From Chryseobacterium gleum (GTDB taxonomy: Bacteria > Bacteroidota > Bacteroidia > Flavobacteriales_D > Sanyastnellaceae), in the NCBI GenBank assembly GCA_945862415.1, contig CAMAYP010000007.1, positions 1 through 40,852 on the forward strand: a stretch of 40,852 bases of DNA, written 5' to 3'. Under the pieces are notes generated by a model. The model was not told the DNA's origin. It saw only the letters and a program-made list of their open reading frames with translations, and did no database searches. Shown here piece after piece: positions 7,465 to 16,593 of this stretch. The translations under genes were made by a program, and so were the position numbers. Every line of letters begins with the position of its first letter. Position 1 is the stretch's first letter.

Positions 7465-8912
7465 CGGTTAAGGCCTTGTAGGAGTGATTCAACAGAAGGG
7501 TTAGCAACAGAGAGGATCGGGTCGGGGTAGATACCCAACGCAATTACCAAAACAACGAGAATGGTAAGAACTGTTTTTTCGTGAGTGTTCAACGGAGCAA
7601 ACGAATGCATAGCAGGCGAGGCCGCACCGAGCATCATGCTTTGAAATGCACGCAGCATATACACAGCGCCCAATACTACTGTAAGAGCAGCTACTGCGGT
7701 CAGCAATGGGCTAACCTGGTAGAAGCCTAACAGCAAGAGGAATTCCCCCACAAAACCGCTGGTGAGCGGCAATGCAACCGAACCCATTACAATGGTGAAA
7801 AACAAGAATGCGAACAATGGATTCACCTCGCGGATGCCGCCCATCTTGCGCATGTCATCGTGGTGAAGGCGCGATTCAAGGATGTCGTAAACGAAGAACA
7901 ACGCAACAGAAAGAATACCGTGCGAAAGCATTTCCATGATACCACCCTGAATTCCTTGTGCGTTGCCCGAGAGGATACCCGCGCTCAATACACCCAAGTG
8001 GGCAATGGAAGACCATGCGATGAGCAACTTATAGCGCTGTTGTGCGATGGCCATACCTGAGGCATACAGCACACTGATGGCTGAAAGAGCGAGTGCCCAT
8101 GTGCCATATTCTGAAACACCCTCGGGTAGAGCAGGCACTACAATGCGCACCATACCATACGCCGCCATTTTCAGCATGATACCGGCCAGCAGCATCGTGC
8201 CTGAAGTTGGAGCAGAATCGTATGTGGCAGGTTGCCATGAATGGAAAGGGAATACCGGGATCTTAACTGCAAACGCGATGAAGAATCCGGCAAACACCCA
8301 GCCTTGCTCAGAACCACTCAGTGAACGTCCGGCTTCATACAGTGCTTGCATGTTGAAGCTGCCTGAAATATTGTAGAGATAAAGCAACGAAACCAACATG
8401 AACAAGCTACCGAAGAGCGTATAGATGAAAAACTTCAGGGTGATTTTCGCTTTGTCGGGGTGCTCACTCCAGTGCAGTATCATGAAGTAAATAGGAATCA
8501 ACGCAAATTCATAGAACACGTAAAACAGCAATCCGTCGGTGGTAGTGAAGGCGCCCATCATAGAGGCAGCCATCAACAGCATCAGTCCATAGAAGTACTG
8601 CGGATGTTTAAACGTGCGATTGAATGAAGCGTAAATGATGATGGGCAGTAGAAGTGCAACGAGCAATGCCATTACGAGCGAAATACCATCCAGTGAGAAG
8701 GCGTAGGAAATGCCGAGAGGGCCAATCCACTCTCTATTGAAAGTAAGCAACGCTTCTGAACCTTCCTTTCCATTCACGAAAAAGGCGGCCAGTGTAACGA
8801 TCAATTCTAAAATACCGGCACCCAGTGCGAGGGTGCGCGCGTTCTTCGCTCCGGCTACCATCGAAAGGGCCGCTGCGAAAAGAGGTATGGCGAGCAGTAT
8901 GAGTGTGAGCAT
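7461..8912 (-). CDS. nuoM: NADH-quinone oxidoreductase subunit M
   Basis: 483 residues, polytopic. It is the middle antiporter-like subunit of the proton-pumping arm. Visible signatures are FYEFALIPIYFMI with the conserved channel glutamate, KIPVFPFHSWQPATYDSAPT, and a lysine-containing helix LAGIMLKMAAYGMVR, then LIAWSSIAHLG. The start ATG lies 6 nt after the nuoL stop and the stop overlaps nuoN by 4 nt. Length and motif order are typical, and nothing is missing. Confidence 0.97.
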   Translation of the reverse strand: MLTLILLAIPLFAAALSMVAGAKNARTLALGAGILELIVTLAAFFVNGKEGSEALLTFNREWIGPLGISYAFSLDGISLVMALLVALLLPIIIYASFNRTFKHPQYFYGLMLLMAASMMGAFTTTDGLLFYVFYEFALIPIYFMILHWSEHPDKAKITLKFFIYTLFGSLFMLVSLLYLYNISGSFNMQALYEAGRSLSGSEQGWVFAGFFIAFAVKIPVFPFHSWQPATYDSAPTSGTMLLAGIMLKMAAYGMVRIVVPALPEGVSEYGTWALALSAISVLYASGMAIAQQRYKLLIAWSSIAHLGVLSAGILSGNAQGIQGGIMEMLSHGILSVALFFVYDILESRLHHDDMRKMGGIREVNPLFAFLFFTIVMGSVALPLTSGFVGEFLLLLGFYQVSPLLTAVAALTVVLGAVYMLRAFQSMMLGAASPAMHSFAPLNTHEKTVLTILVVLVIALGIYPDPILSVANPSVESLLQGLNR

Positions 8913-8918
8913 AGGAGT

Positions 8919-10814
8919 TTAGATGTAAAGGAGTAGTGCAATAAGTCCGATGATGAATAACAGAATGTAGAAGAACAAGCTTCCAGATTGCAACTGGCGC
9001 AGTTTGCCGCCCGTAGCACCTGTGGCATCGCCTGTGCCTTCTACCAGGCCATCGATGATTTTGGGTTCAACTACGCTGCTGAATGCCTTGCTGATACCAT
9101 CGACCGGCTTGCGAATGATGGCATCATACAATTCGTCGAACCAGTATTTGTTGAGCAACAGTTTATGACTCGCAGAAGTAATGTCTTTGTCTTCGAGCGC
9201 CAATTCTCCGCGCTTCACATACTTCGTCCAGGCGAAATAAATTCCACCAACAGCGATAAGGGTTGCAAGTCCCATGAGCATCAACTCTGTGTTGAGGTCC
9301 ATGTGTAAACCGGGCATTACCACGGTGCCGTCGAGGTAATGATCGAGCCAATGCCAGTGCATGTGCATCGACTCGCCCACAGCGTGTGGCAAACCAATGA
9401 ATCCACCCACAACAGAAAGTACTGCAAGAATTACCAGTGGCAGTGTCATAACTGCAGGCGACTCGTGCAGGTGATGTTCTTGTTCGTGTGTGCCGCGGAA
9501 CTTTCCGGTGAAAGTGAGGAAGTACAAACGGAACATGTAGAATGCGGTGCAAGCGCTCACTATCAATCCAAGAACAAACATGAGCTTGTTTTCTTCAAAG
9601 GCAACCGCAATGATTTGGTCTTTCGAGAAGAAACCTGCGAACGGGAAAATACCCGCGATGGCTATGGTACCAATAAGAAACGTGAGGTGAGTAGTACGCA
9701 TGTGTTTTTTCAAACCACCCATGCGACGGATGTCTTGCTCACCGCCCATGCCGTGTATCACAGAGCCACTGCCAAGGAACAACAACGCTTTGAAAAACGC
9801 GTGTGTTATTACGTGAAAAACAGCTGTGCTGTATGCGCCCATGCCGAGTGCAACGAACATGAGTCCAAGTTGCGATACGGTAGAGTAGGCGAGTACTTTC
9901 TTGATGTCGTTTTGTGTAAGTGCAATCGTGGCTCCCATCAACGAGGTCAGAATACCGGCCCACATGATGAGCTCGTTTGCAGATTCGGTCATCGCATACA
10001 AATTGCTGCTACGTGCTACCATGTAAATACCGGCTGTTACCATCGTAGCGGCGTGAATGAGTGCCGATACAGGTGTAGGACCTGCCATGGCATCGGGCAA
10101 CCACGTGTGCAATGGAATTTGTGCGCTCTTACCCATGGCACCGATGAAGAGAAGAATGCCGATGGTAGTTGCTACATCATTTGGCAAACCGGCGATAGCG
10201 CGTCCTGAGATGAACAACTCATCAAATCGCAACGTGCCGCTGTACGCGAAAAGAAGGCACATGCCGAGAATCAATCCGAGGTCACCGATGCGGTTAACAA
10301 TGAATGCCTTTTTAGCAGCATCGTTGTTCTTCATGTCTTTGTACCAGAAGCCAATGAGCATGAAGGAGCATACACCAACGCCTTCCCAACCCACGAACAT
10401 GGTGAGGTAGCTATCACCCAAAATGAGGATGAGCATGAAGAACACGAAGAGGTTCAAGTACGCAATGAAGCGATTGAAGCCTTCATCTTCGTGCATGTAG
10501 CCGATAGAGTAGAGGTGAATGAGGAATCCTACACCGGTAATGAACAACAAATAGATGGCTGAAAGCGGATCGACTAAAAAGGAAATGTCGATATCGAATG
10601 AGCCGGCAGTAATCCAATCGAATGCTTTCACTACGGTTGGATGAGCGCCGTGCATTTGCGTAGTAAACACAAGCACAGAAACAAGGAACGACAAGAAGAT
10701 GGCTCCAGAACCGATTCCACCAATGAAGTTCTTCGACAACCCTTTCCCGAGGAAGGTGATGAATAGAAATCCGGCGAGCGGAAATAACGGTATGAGTGTA
10801 ACGAGTTTTTCCAT
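8919..10814 (-). CDS. nuoL: NADH-quinone oxidoreductase subunit L
   Basis: 631 residues. It is the distal, largest antiporter-like subunit, whose C-terminal lateral helix runs along the membrane arm. Conserved features are FVGWEGVGVCSFMLIGFWY (channel Glu), GKSAQIPLHTWLPDAMAGPTPVSALIHAATMV split over two helices, and KKVLAYSTVSQLG. A His-rich loop (HEQEHHLHE) and a terminal hydrophobic helix are visible near the C-terminus. It starts 5 nt after nuoK and ends 6 nt before nuoM. Confidence 0.97.
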   Translation of the reverse strand: MEKLVTLIPLFPLAGFLFITFLGKGLSKNFIGGIGSGAIFLSFLVSVLVFTTQMHGAHPTVVKAFDWITAGSFDIDISFLVDPLSAIYLLFITGVGFLIHLYSIGYMHEDEGFNRFIAYLNLFVFFMLILILGDSYLTMFVGWEGVGVCSFMLIGFWYKDMKNNDAAKKAFIVNRIGDLGLILGMCLLFAYSGTLRFDELFISGRAIAGLPNDVATTIGILLFIGAMGKSAQIPLHTWLPDAMAGPTPVSALIHAATMVTAGIYMVARSSNLYAMTESANELIMWAGILTSLMGATIALTQNDIKKVLAYSTVSQLGLMFVALGMGAYSTAVFHVITHAFFKALLFLGSGSVIHGMGGEQDIRRMGGLKKHMRTTHLTFLIGTIAIAGIFPFAGFFSKDQIIAVAFEENKLMFVLGLIVSACTAFYMFRLYFLTFTGKFRGTHEQEHHLHESPAVMTLPLVILAVLSVVGGFIGLPHAVGESMHMHWHWLDHYLDGTVVMPGLHMDLNTELMLMGLATLIAVGGIYFAWTKYVKRGELALEDKDITSASHKLLLNKYWFDELYDAIIRKPVDGISKAFSSVVEPKIIDGLVEGTGDATGATGGKLRQLQSGSLFFYILLFIIGLIALLLYI

Positions 10815-10819
10815 GCCGA

Positions 10820-11137
10820 TCAGAATTTCAATTTATTAAGTACCGAAGTGTCTGTTGTATGCATGTTGCGGTAAAGCATCATCAGAATTGCGAGGCCCAC
10901 GGCTACTTCAGCAGCGGCTACTACCATGATGAAAAACACGAATACCTGTGCATCGGTGTGGTTCCACATTTTCGAAAACGCAACCAGTGAAATATTCACG
11001 GCATTCAGCATAAGCTCAATGCACATGAACATGATGATGGCATTGCGTCGGAAAAGAATACCCAGCGCACCCATGCCAAACAGCACAGCGGCAAGCACCA
11101 GGTAATGATTGATGGTGATGTTGTGATATAGTTCCAT
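10820..11137 (-). CDS. nuoK: NADH-quinone oxidoreductase subunit K
   Basis: 105 residues with three membrane helices, the family's usual size. The two membrane glutamates of the proton path are visible in [12 protein letters not shown] and [13 protein letters not shown]. The start codon shares one base with the nuoJ stop, so translation is probably coupled. Confidence 0.97.
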   Translation of the reverse strand: MELYHNITINHYLVLAAVLFGMGALGILFRRNAIIMFMCIELMLNAVNISLVAFSKMWNHTDAQVFVFFIMVVAAAEVAVGLAILMMLYRNMHTTDTSVLNKLKF

Positions 11138-11643
11138 CAGGCAAGTTCTTTTTTAGATAAGTAAACAGCTCCAACCATGGCTCCGAGGAATAGCACACTG
11201 GCTAATTCGAATGGAAGAAGAAATTCGCGGTAGAGCACGTTTCCAAGGTTTTTGGTTTGGCCCATAGCAGCATTGAATTCACCGGAGGTAATGCTGTTGA
11301 GCTCATCGGTGCGCTGAACAGCTGCGAGCAACACGAGCATTAAAATACCTCCAGCAGCCACACTGAGTGACTTCGACCATAGGCTTCGTTTTTCTTCCTC
11401 GAGTTTATTGAGGTTGAGCATCATGATGACGTAGAGAAAGAGTACCATGATGGCACCTGCATATACAATGATGTGAACAGCTGCAAGGAATTGTGCACCC
11501 AGCAAAAAGTAATGTCCGGCCACGGCAAAAAACGTGATGATCAGCGAAAGCACGCTGTACACCGGATTCTTGGAAAATATCATTCCCGCTGCGCTAAACA
11601 CAGCAACGAATGATAGAAACCAAAAGGCGTATTCAGATAACAT
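11137..11643 (-). CDS. nuoJ: NADH-quinone oxidoreductase subunit J
   Basis: 168 residues and about five membrane helices. The third helix carries the family signature [19 protein letters not shown], which contains the pi-bulge region of complex I subunit 6. It begins 23 nt after nuoI and overlaps nuoK by one base. Length is typical for Bacteroidota. Confidence 0.96.
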   Translation of the reverse strand: MLSEYAFWFLSFVAVFSAAGMIFSKNPVYSVLSLIITFFAVAGHYFLLGAQFLAAVHIIVYAGAIMVLFLYVIMMLNLNKLEEEKRSLWSKSLSVAAGGILMLVLLAAVQRTDELNSITSGEFNAAMGQTKNLGNVLYREFLLPFELASVLFLGAMVGAVYLSKKELA

Positions 11644-11666
11644 GTGAGTTGGAGTTTGTGGTTGGT

Positions 11667-12272
11667 TTAGTGATGTTTGTTGATCTGTGGCTTAGCGTCT
11701 TTGAACGTGCGGTTGTGAGATTGACGCTTGTCTTTTTTGAATTCCAATACTTCCGGACGTTGACGAAGCGTCACATCAATGGGTGATTCCATTGTTTCAA
11801 CTAATATGTCTTTACCGAAAACCTCTTCGCCGCGACTGAAGGAAGAAGGCACGATACGGTCGGTGAGGAAGATGGCTTCCTTCGGACAAGCGTCTTCGCA
11901 CAAACCGCAGAAGATGCAACGCAGCATATTGATTTCATAAATGCTTGCATATTTCTCTTCGCGATATAAATTCTCTTCGCCTTTTTTGCGCTCGGCTGAC
12001 TCCATGGTGATGGCTTCCGCCGGGCATGCCACTGCACACAAGCCACAGGCTGTGCATCGCTCAGCACCTGCTTCGTCGCGCTTCAACACATGTTGCCCAC
12101 GATAGATAGGCGCCATTTCACGCTTTACGTCCGGATATTTAATCGTAGGTGTGCGTTTAAACAAGTGACTGAATGTGATCATCATTCCTTTGACAATAGC
12201 AGGCAAGTAGAGTTTCTCACTCCAGGTGAGCTCTCGCACGGTTACTGTTTTCGATCGATTCGTTAATGCCAT
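11667..12272 (-). CDS. nuoI: NADH-quinone oxidoreductase subunit I (two [4Fe-4S])
   Basis: 201 residues. Two ferredoxin-type cysteine motifs, CTACGLCAVACP (Cys73, 76, 79, 83) and CIFCGLCEDACP (Cys119, 122, 125, 129), bind clusters N6a and N6b. These pass electrons towards N2 in NuoB. The N-terminus (about 20-40) is the amphipathic membrane-contacting helix. The C-terminal tail after residue about 160 is basic and polar (QSHNRTFKD) and somewhat longer than in E. coli. It lies between nuoH (29 nt) and nuoJ (23 nt). Confidence 0.96.
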   Translation of the reverse strand: MALTNRSKTVTVRELTWSEKLYLPAIVKGMMITFSHLFKRTPTIKYPDVKREMAPIYRGQHVLKRDEAGAERCTACGLCAVACPAEAITMESAERKKGEENLYREEKYASIYEINMLRCIFCGLCEDACPKEAIFLTDRIVPSSFSRGEEVFGKDILVETMESPIDVTLRQRPEVLEFKKDKRQSHNRTFKDAKPQINKHH

Positions 12273-12301
12273 TGTATTTAGTAATGCAGTGGTTGTTCGT
12301 A

Positions 12302-13333
12302 TTAATTCAATTTACCCATGAGGTACATCACGATGCCTGTGATGAAGATGTTGGCCAACGAAAGTGGCAGCAACACACGCCAGCCCAAGTGCATCAGTTG
12401 GTCGTAACGGAAACGCGGAAGGGTCCAGCGCACCCACATGAAGATGAAAATGAAGATGACAATCTTGGCGAAGAGCGCAACGGTTTGCAAAATTGCGAGT
12501 GTGTTTCCTTCGAGTCCCAGTTCATGCTGGAAAGGAAAGTTGTAGCCACCCCAGTAGAGAGTAGCCATAACAGCAGAGCTAATGAACATGTTGATATACT
12601 CGGCAAACAAGAACAAACCGAGTTTCATGGAAGAGTATTCGGTGTGATAACCACCTACCAATTCGCTTTCACACTCAGGCAAGTCGAAAGGGGCACGATT
12701 CGTTTCGGCAAACGCACAAATGATGAAGATGAGGAAGCCCAGTGGTTGATATACGACATTGGCAAGACCTGCATCCTGCTGACGTGATATTTCACCAAGG
12801 CTCAACGTTCCGGTCATCATGACCAATGCAATGAGGGCGAGGCCCATCGCAACTTCATAGGAAATCATTTGCGAAGAAGCACGCAAGGCACCCAGCAAAG
12901 AGTACTTGTTGTTCGATGCCCAGCCACCAATCATAATTCCGTATACACCGATGCTTACAACGCCAAGCAAATAAAGCAGACCGATATTGATGTCTGTGAT
13001 TTGCATTGGGTACAACACTCCGTCGATGGTAATGCCGCTGCCCCATGGTATGACTGCACCTGTCATGCATGCAGTGATCATGAAAAGGCATGGACCAAGA
13101 ATGAAAAGAAAACGGTTGGAACGTTCGGGAAGCATTTCTTCCTTCATGAACATTTTTATACCGTCGGCGATGGGCTGCAGCAGTCCCAGTGGGCCAGCTC
13201 TGTCGGGACCTACACGGTCTTGCAGTATTGCGGCCAGTTTGCGCTCACCCCACGTCATGTAAGCAGCCATTGCGAGTGAAATGACAAACACAATTACGCA
13301 GAGAATGAGTTTGTATATAAGCATTGCGTCCAT
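12302..13333 (-). CDS. nuoH: NADH-quinone oxidoreductase subunit H
   Basis: 343 residues, eight or so membrane helices. It contributes to the quinone-binding chamber and links the peripheral and membrane arms. Conserved stretches are TWGERKLAAILQDRVGP, GGWASNNKYSLLGALRASSQMISYE and FAETNRAPFDLPECESELVGG, all carrying the charged residues typical of ND1/NuoH. ATG 13331-13333 is chosen; an in-frame ATG three codons later is possible. It follows nuoG by 21 nt. Confidence 0.97.
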   Translation of the reverse strand: MDAMLIYKLILCVIVFVISLAMAAYMTWGERKLAAILQDRVGPDRAGPLGLLQPIADGIKMFMKEEMLPERSNRFLFILGPCLFMITACMTGAVIPWGSGITIDGVLYPMQITDINIGLLYLLGVVSIGVYGIMIGGWASNNKYSLLGALRASSQMISYEVAMGLALIALVMMTGTLSLGEISRQQDAGLANVVYQPLGFLIFIICAFAETNRAPFDLPECESELVGGYHTEYSSMKLGLFLFAEYINMFISSAVMATLYWGGYNFPFQHELGLEGNTLAILQTVALFAKIVIFIFIFMWVRWTLPRFRYDQLMHLGWRVLLPLSLANIFITGIVMYLMGKLN

Positions 13334-13354
13334 AGCGATAGCTTGTTCTGTTTC

Positions 13355-14368
13355 TTATTGGTTATTGGGGTCGAGAGCTCCGTGGCCGAGCGTTACTTTA
13401 TCGCCGTGAGGCAATGCTTTGCGCTGGCGGTCTATATCTGCCTTCAAAGCTTTCAATCCTTCGTAGTGATTGGCTGAAATTACTGAGCCGCGGTCGATGT
13501 GTGCGGGACCTTCAATGGTCCAGTCGCTGGTTTTCTTTTTGTCGAAGCGACACTCGTTGCAAATCCAGTCGGTCACTTCGCCGAACTGATCGCGACGTCC
13601 TGTTACACGCAACACTTCTTCGCCTTTGTACCATAGGCGCACCTTGCCTGAGCACTTGGTGCAATTGCAGTGAGCGTCCATGGGTTTGGTATACCACACG
13701 CGGCTCTTGAAGCGGAAGGTCTTATCGGTGAGCGCTCCCACAGGACACACGTCAATCATGTTTCCTGAGAAGTCGTTGTCGACTGCGTTTTGAATGTAGG
13801 TTGAAATTTCAGCTACATCGCCTCGATTGATAACACCGTGCACGCGGCCATCCGTAACCTGATCGGCTGTTTTTACGCAGCGATAGCAAAGGATGCAGCG
13901 ATTCATATGCAATTGAATCTTATCACCGATGTCGATGCGTTCAAACTCGCGTCGTGGGAATTCGTAGCGCGTTCCGGCCTTACCATTTTCATAGGCAAGG
14001 TTCTGCAAATCGCATTCGCCTGCTTGGTCGCACACGGGGCAATCGAGCGGATGGTTGATGAGCAAGAATTCCACCACACCTGCGCGTGCTTCAAGCAAAT
14101 CGGGTGAGGTGAGGTTTTGCACTTCCATACCGTCCATGACGGTTGTGCGGCACGATGCAACAGGCTTAGGCATTGGGCGTGGATCTTTCTCGCTTCCTTT
14201 GCTCACCTTCACGATGCATGTGCGGCAATAGCCTCCGCTTGTCTTTAGCTTGGAATGATAACACATGGTCGGTGGTACGATATCGCCACCAATCATGCGC
14301 GCAGCTTGAAGAATGGTAGTCCCATCGGGTACTTCAATGCTTATTCCGTCGATTGTAACTTTTGCCAT
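13355..14368 (-). CDS. nuoG: Short NADH-quinone oxidoreductase subunit G (Fe-S module only)
   Basis: 337 residues from ATG 14366-14368 (MAKVTIDGI). A TTG eight codons upstream overlaps the previous stop but is less likely. Clusters readable by motif: N1b [2Fe-2S] from Cys36, 48, 51, 73; N5 from His106, Cys110, 113, 119 (HPLDCPVCDQAGEC); N4 from Cys158, 161, 164, 208. A further cysteine group, Cys234, 236, 239, 270 and 273, lies where the N7 cluster domain sits in longer homologs. The chain ends soon after. The roughly 350-550-residue molybdopterin-oxidoreductase-like domain of E. coli or Thermus NuoG is absent. There is no frameshift or leftover coding sequence downstream, because nuoH starts 21 nt later. 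Short NuoG proteins are, to my knowledge, normal in many Bacteroidota, so this is probably intact. Confidence 0.93.
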   Translation of the reverse strand: MAKVTIDGISIEVPDGTTILQAARMIGGDIVPPTMCYHSKLKTSGGYCRTCIVKVSKGSEKDPRPMPKPVASCRTTVMDGMEVQNLTSPDLLEARAGVVEFLLINHPLDCPVCDQAGECDLQNLAYENGKAGTRYEFPRREFERIDIGDKIQLHMNRCILCYRCVKTADQVTDGRVHGVINRGDVAEISTYIQNAVDNDFSGNMIDVCPVGALTDKTFRFKSRVWYTKPMDAHCNCTKCSGKVRLWYKGEEVLRVTGRRDQFGEVTDWICNECRFDKKKTSDWTIEGPAHIDRGSVISANHYEGLKALKADIDRQRKALPHGDKVTLGHGALDPNNQ

Positions 14369-14388
14369 TTCTGTTTTATTTCGTTCAC

Positions 14389-15246
14389 TCAACCGGCAGT
14401 TGGTGAAGTAGGTTCTAACGATTGTACTTTTTTCTTTCGTGGGGGTATGTTGAAGCCAATCATAAAATCGACGGCTGCAAATCCGAATTGTTGTGAGGCT
14501 CGATCTTCGATGCTTGCCTCGCGTGTCACTATGGAAGGCATGTTGATGTATCCGACTTTGCCTTCTCCACGCACATAAAAATGATTGCCGATGAGAAACT
14601 CAATACCACACTTCACATTGGTTCCAAATCCTGCGAGGTGATAGGCATCGTTGCGCGGATACCCCATCAATTTCACGTTGCTCTTGGGCATCACTGCGCC
14701 TATACCTATTCCACCATACATGCTGACTTCTACGAACTTCCCTGAAGAAGTCCAGGGGTAAAATTCAAGTTCGGATAGGAGGTAATTCAACCCATCGGTA
14801 TGTTCATAGGTAAGGAATTGCGGTGTCAGTTGAACGGAATTGTCTGATACCATGCTCATGAACGTGTCGTCATCGATGGTGCCGGTGAACGCAGCGGTTT
14901 GATTTTGCACCATCACATATTTCATGTGGTCAACACCCAACGTAATTGCAACATGATCATTGATGAAGTAACCAAGCTTGATATTGGTTTGGGGAATGGT
15001 CACGGTCTTTAATCCGAAGTACGTTTTGGCATCAAAAGGTGTTTGACGATCTTTTGCTTCAACGTTGTGCAATGTGAAGTTGTAATCATCACCTGTGAAT
15101 TGAATATCACTTTGCGTATAGGCTGCGCGATTCCATCCCCAACCGCCAAACAAACTGCCTTTGCGATGAATTGTAGGAGAAGATTGTGCACATGCGCAAT
15201 CGACTAACATCAGCAAGAGAATGATATGGAAGATGGTTTGTTTCAA
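14389..15246 (-). CDS. Predicted outer-membrane beta-barrel protein embedded in the nuo operon
   Basis: 285 residues. A signal peptide (hydrophobic about 5-16, then VDCACAQ, cleavage near residue 20) precedes a series of alternating amphipathic strands rich in Gly and Tyr (KLGYFINDHVAITLGVDH, FVEVSMYGGIGIGAVMP, HFYVRGEGKVGYIN), as in small outer-membrane barrels. The C-terminus is a basic, Pro-rich tail (PPRKKK) after the last strand. The start is TTG 15244-15246, which alone gives the full signal peptide; the next in-frame ATG falls inside the hydrophobic core. It lies 3 nt after nuoF, in the same frame (TAA-GCC-TTG), and 20 nt before nuoG, so it is very probably co-transcribed and coupled. 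No role in complex I is known to me and the function is unknown. Confidence 0.8.
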   Translation of the reverse strand: MKQTIFHIILLLMLVDCACAQSSPTIHRKGSLFGGWGWNRAAYTQSDIQFTGDDYNFTLHNVEAKDRQTPFDAKTYFGLKTVTIPQTNIKLGYFINDHVAITLGVDHMKYVMVQNQTAAFTGTIDDDTFMSMVSDNSVQLTPQFLTYEHTDGLNYLLSELEFYPWTSSGKFVEVSMYGGIGIGAVMPKSNVKLMGYPRNDAYHLAGFGTNVKCGIEFLIGNHFYVRGEGKVGYINMPSIVTREASIEDRASQQFGFAAVDFMIGFNIPPRKKKVQSLEPTSPTAG

Positions 15247-15249
15247 GGC

Positions 15250-16593
15250 TTACGCTCCGGCCAATTGATTGAGGCGGAAATAGTGTTTCACATCTTTAAT
15301 GCTCTTGCCATTGCGAACGTACTCTTCAAACTCGCTGCGGAAGTGACGAATGGCGCTGGCAACGGGCCAAGAAGCGGCATCGCCCAACGGACAAATCGTT
15401 TTGCCTTCGATTTTGCTTTGGATATCCCACAGCAAATCCACATCGGCAAGCGTCCCGTTGCCGTCGAGAATCTTGTGGAGGATTTTTTCCATCCAGCCGG
15501 TTCCTTCTCGGCAGGGCGAACATTGTCCGCAGCTTTCGTGGTGGTAGAACCGTGTGAAGTTCCACAGATTTTTCACAATGCTGGAGTCTTCATCCATGAC
15601 AATAAATCCGCCTGAACCGAGCATGGTTCCACTCGCAAAACCTCCATCAGCAAGGCTTTCGTAAGTCATCAAGCGCGATTCGCCTGCAGCGGTTTTCAAT
15701 ATCAAATCAGCAGGAAGGATCGGCACAGAAGAACCTCCCGCAACAACGGCTTTCAGTTTTTTTCCGTTTCGAATACCTCCGCAGTATTCTTCTGAATAAA
15801 TGAATTCCTCAACAGGCACTCCGAGTTCGATTTCATAAACACCCGGTTTGTTGATGTGTCCGGATGCTGAGATGAGTTTCGTGCCTGTGCTTTTGCCAAC
15901 ACCAATCGCAGCATACGCAGCGCCGCCGTCTTTGATGATGGGAACAACGGCCGCAATAGTTTCTACGTTGTTTACTACGGTCGGACAGCCATACAAACCT
16001 GCTACTGCAGGGAATGGTGGCTTGATGCGCGGATTACCGCGCTTGCCTTCCAGCGACTCGATGAGTGCGGTTTCTTCTCCGCATATGTATGCACCGGCAC
16101 CCACTTGCACATAGCAGTCGTGATCGAAACCGGAGTTGAGGATGTTCTTGCCAAGTAGTCCGGCTTCGTAGGCTTCTGCAATAGCTTGCTCGAGTATGCG
16201 AGCTACATAAAAATATTCACCGCGTATGTAAATGAAAGAGGTGCGTGCACCCAACGCGTAGCTTGATGCTACCATTCCTTCAATCAGTAAGTGAGGAATT
16301 CGCTCCATGAGGTAGCGATCTTTGAACGTACCTGGTTCGCTTTCGTCTGCGTTACACACTACATAGCGAGGTACACCTGCAGGCTTGGCAATGAAGCCCC
16401 ACTTCATGCCGGTAGGGAATCCTGCACCACCGCGGCCGCGAAGTCCGCTTGCTTTCACTTCTTCGACCACCTGATCGGGGGTCATTGTTTTCAGCGCTTT
16501 CTCGAGCGATGAATAACCGCCATGCTTGCGATATACATCCAGTTTTTGGATGCCTTCAATATGGTCGTTTGCGAGTAATAGTTTGCGTCCCAT
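15250..16593 (-). CDS. nuoF: NADH-quinone oxidoreductase subunit F (NADH- and FMN-binding)
   Basis: 447 residues, normal length. It oxidises NADH and holds FMN and cluster N3. The nucleotide-binding glycine-rich stretch GRGGAGFPTGMKW is at 53-65, NADESEPGTFKDR at about 81-93 and GEETALIESLEGKRG at about 172-186. Cluster N3 is bound by Cys355, 358, 361 (SCGQCSPCR) and Cys401. The start ATG overlaps the nuoE stop by one base (TGATG). The stop TAA is followed, after one codon, by the in-frame TTG of the outer-membrane protein gene. Confidence 0.97.
   Translation of the reverse strand: MGRKLLLANDHIEGIQKLDVYRKHGGYSSLEKALKTMTPDQVVEEVKASGLRGRGGAGFPTGMKWGFIAKPAGVPRYVVCNADESEPGTFKDRYLMERIPHLLIEGMVASSYALGARTSFIYIRGEYFYVARILEQAIAEAYEAGLLGKNILNSGFDHDCYVQVGAGAYICGEETALIESLEGKRGNPRIKPPFPAVAGLYGCPTVVNNVETIAAVVPIIKDGGAAYAAIGVGKSTGTKLISASGHINKPGVYEIELGVPVEEFIYSEEYCGGIRNGKKLKAVVAGGSSVPILPADLILKTAAGESRLMTYESLADGGFASGTMLGSGGFIVMDEDSSIVKNLWNFTRFYHHESCGQCSPCREGTGWMEKILHKILDGNGTLADVDLLWDIQSKIEGKTICPLGDAASWPVASAIRHFRSEFEEYVRNGKSIKDVKHYFRLNQLAGA

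Noticed and set aside
9339-10208. Long plus-strand open frame (289 codons)
   Set aside because: It lies fully antisense to nuoL, which has clear family motifs. The translation is low-quality (many Cys, His, Arg) with no recognisable domain.
13355-14392. nuoG as a pseudogene truncated by frameshift
   Set aside because: All expected cluster ligands are present, the stop is followed after 21 nt by nuoH, and no remnant of the missing domain exists in any frame. Short NuoG is compatible with the phylum.
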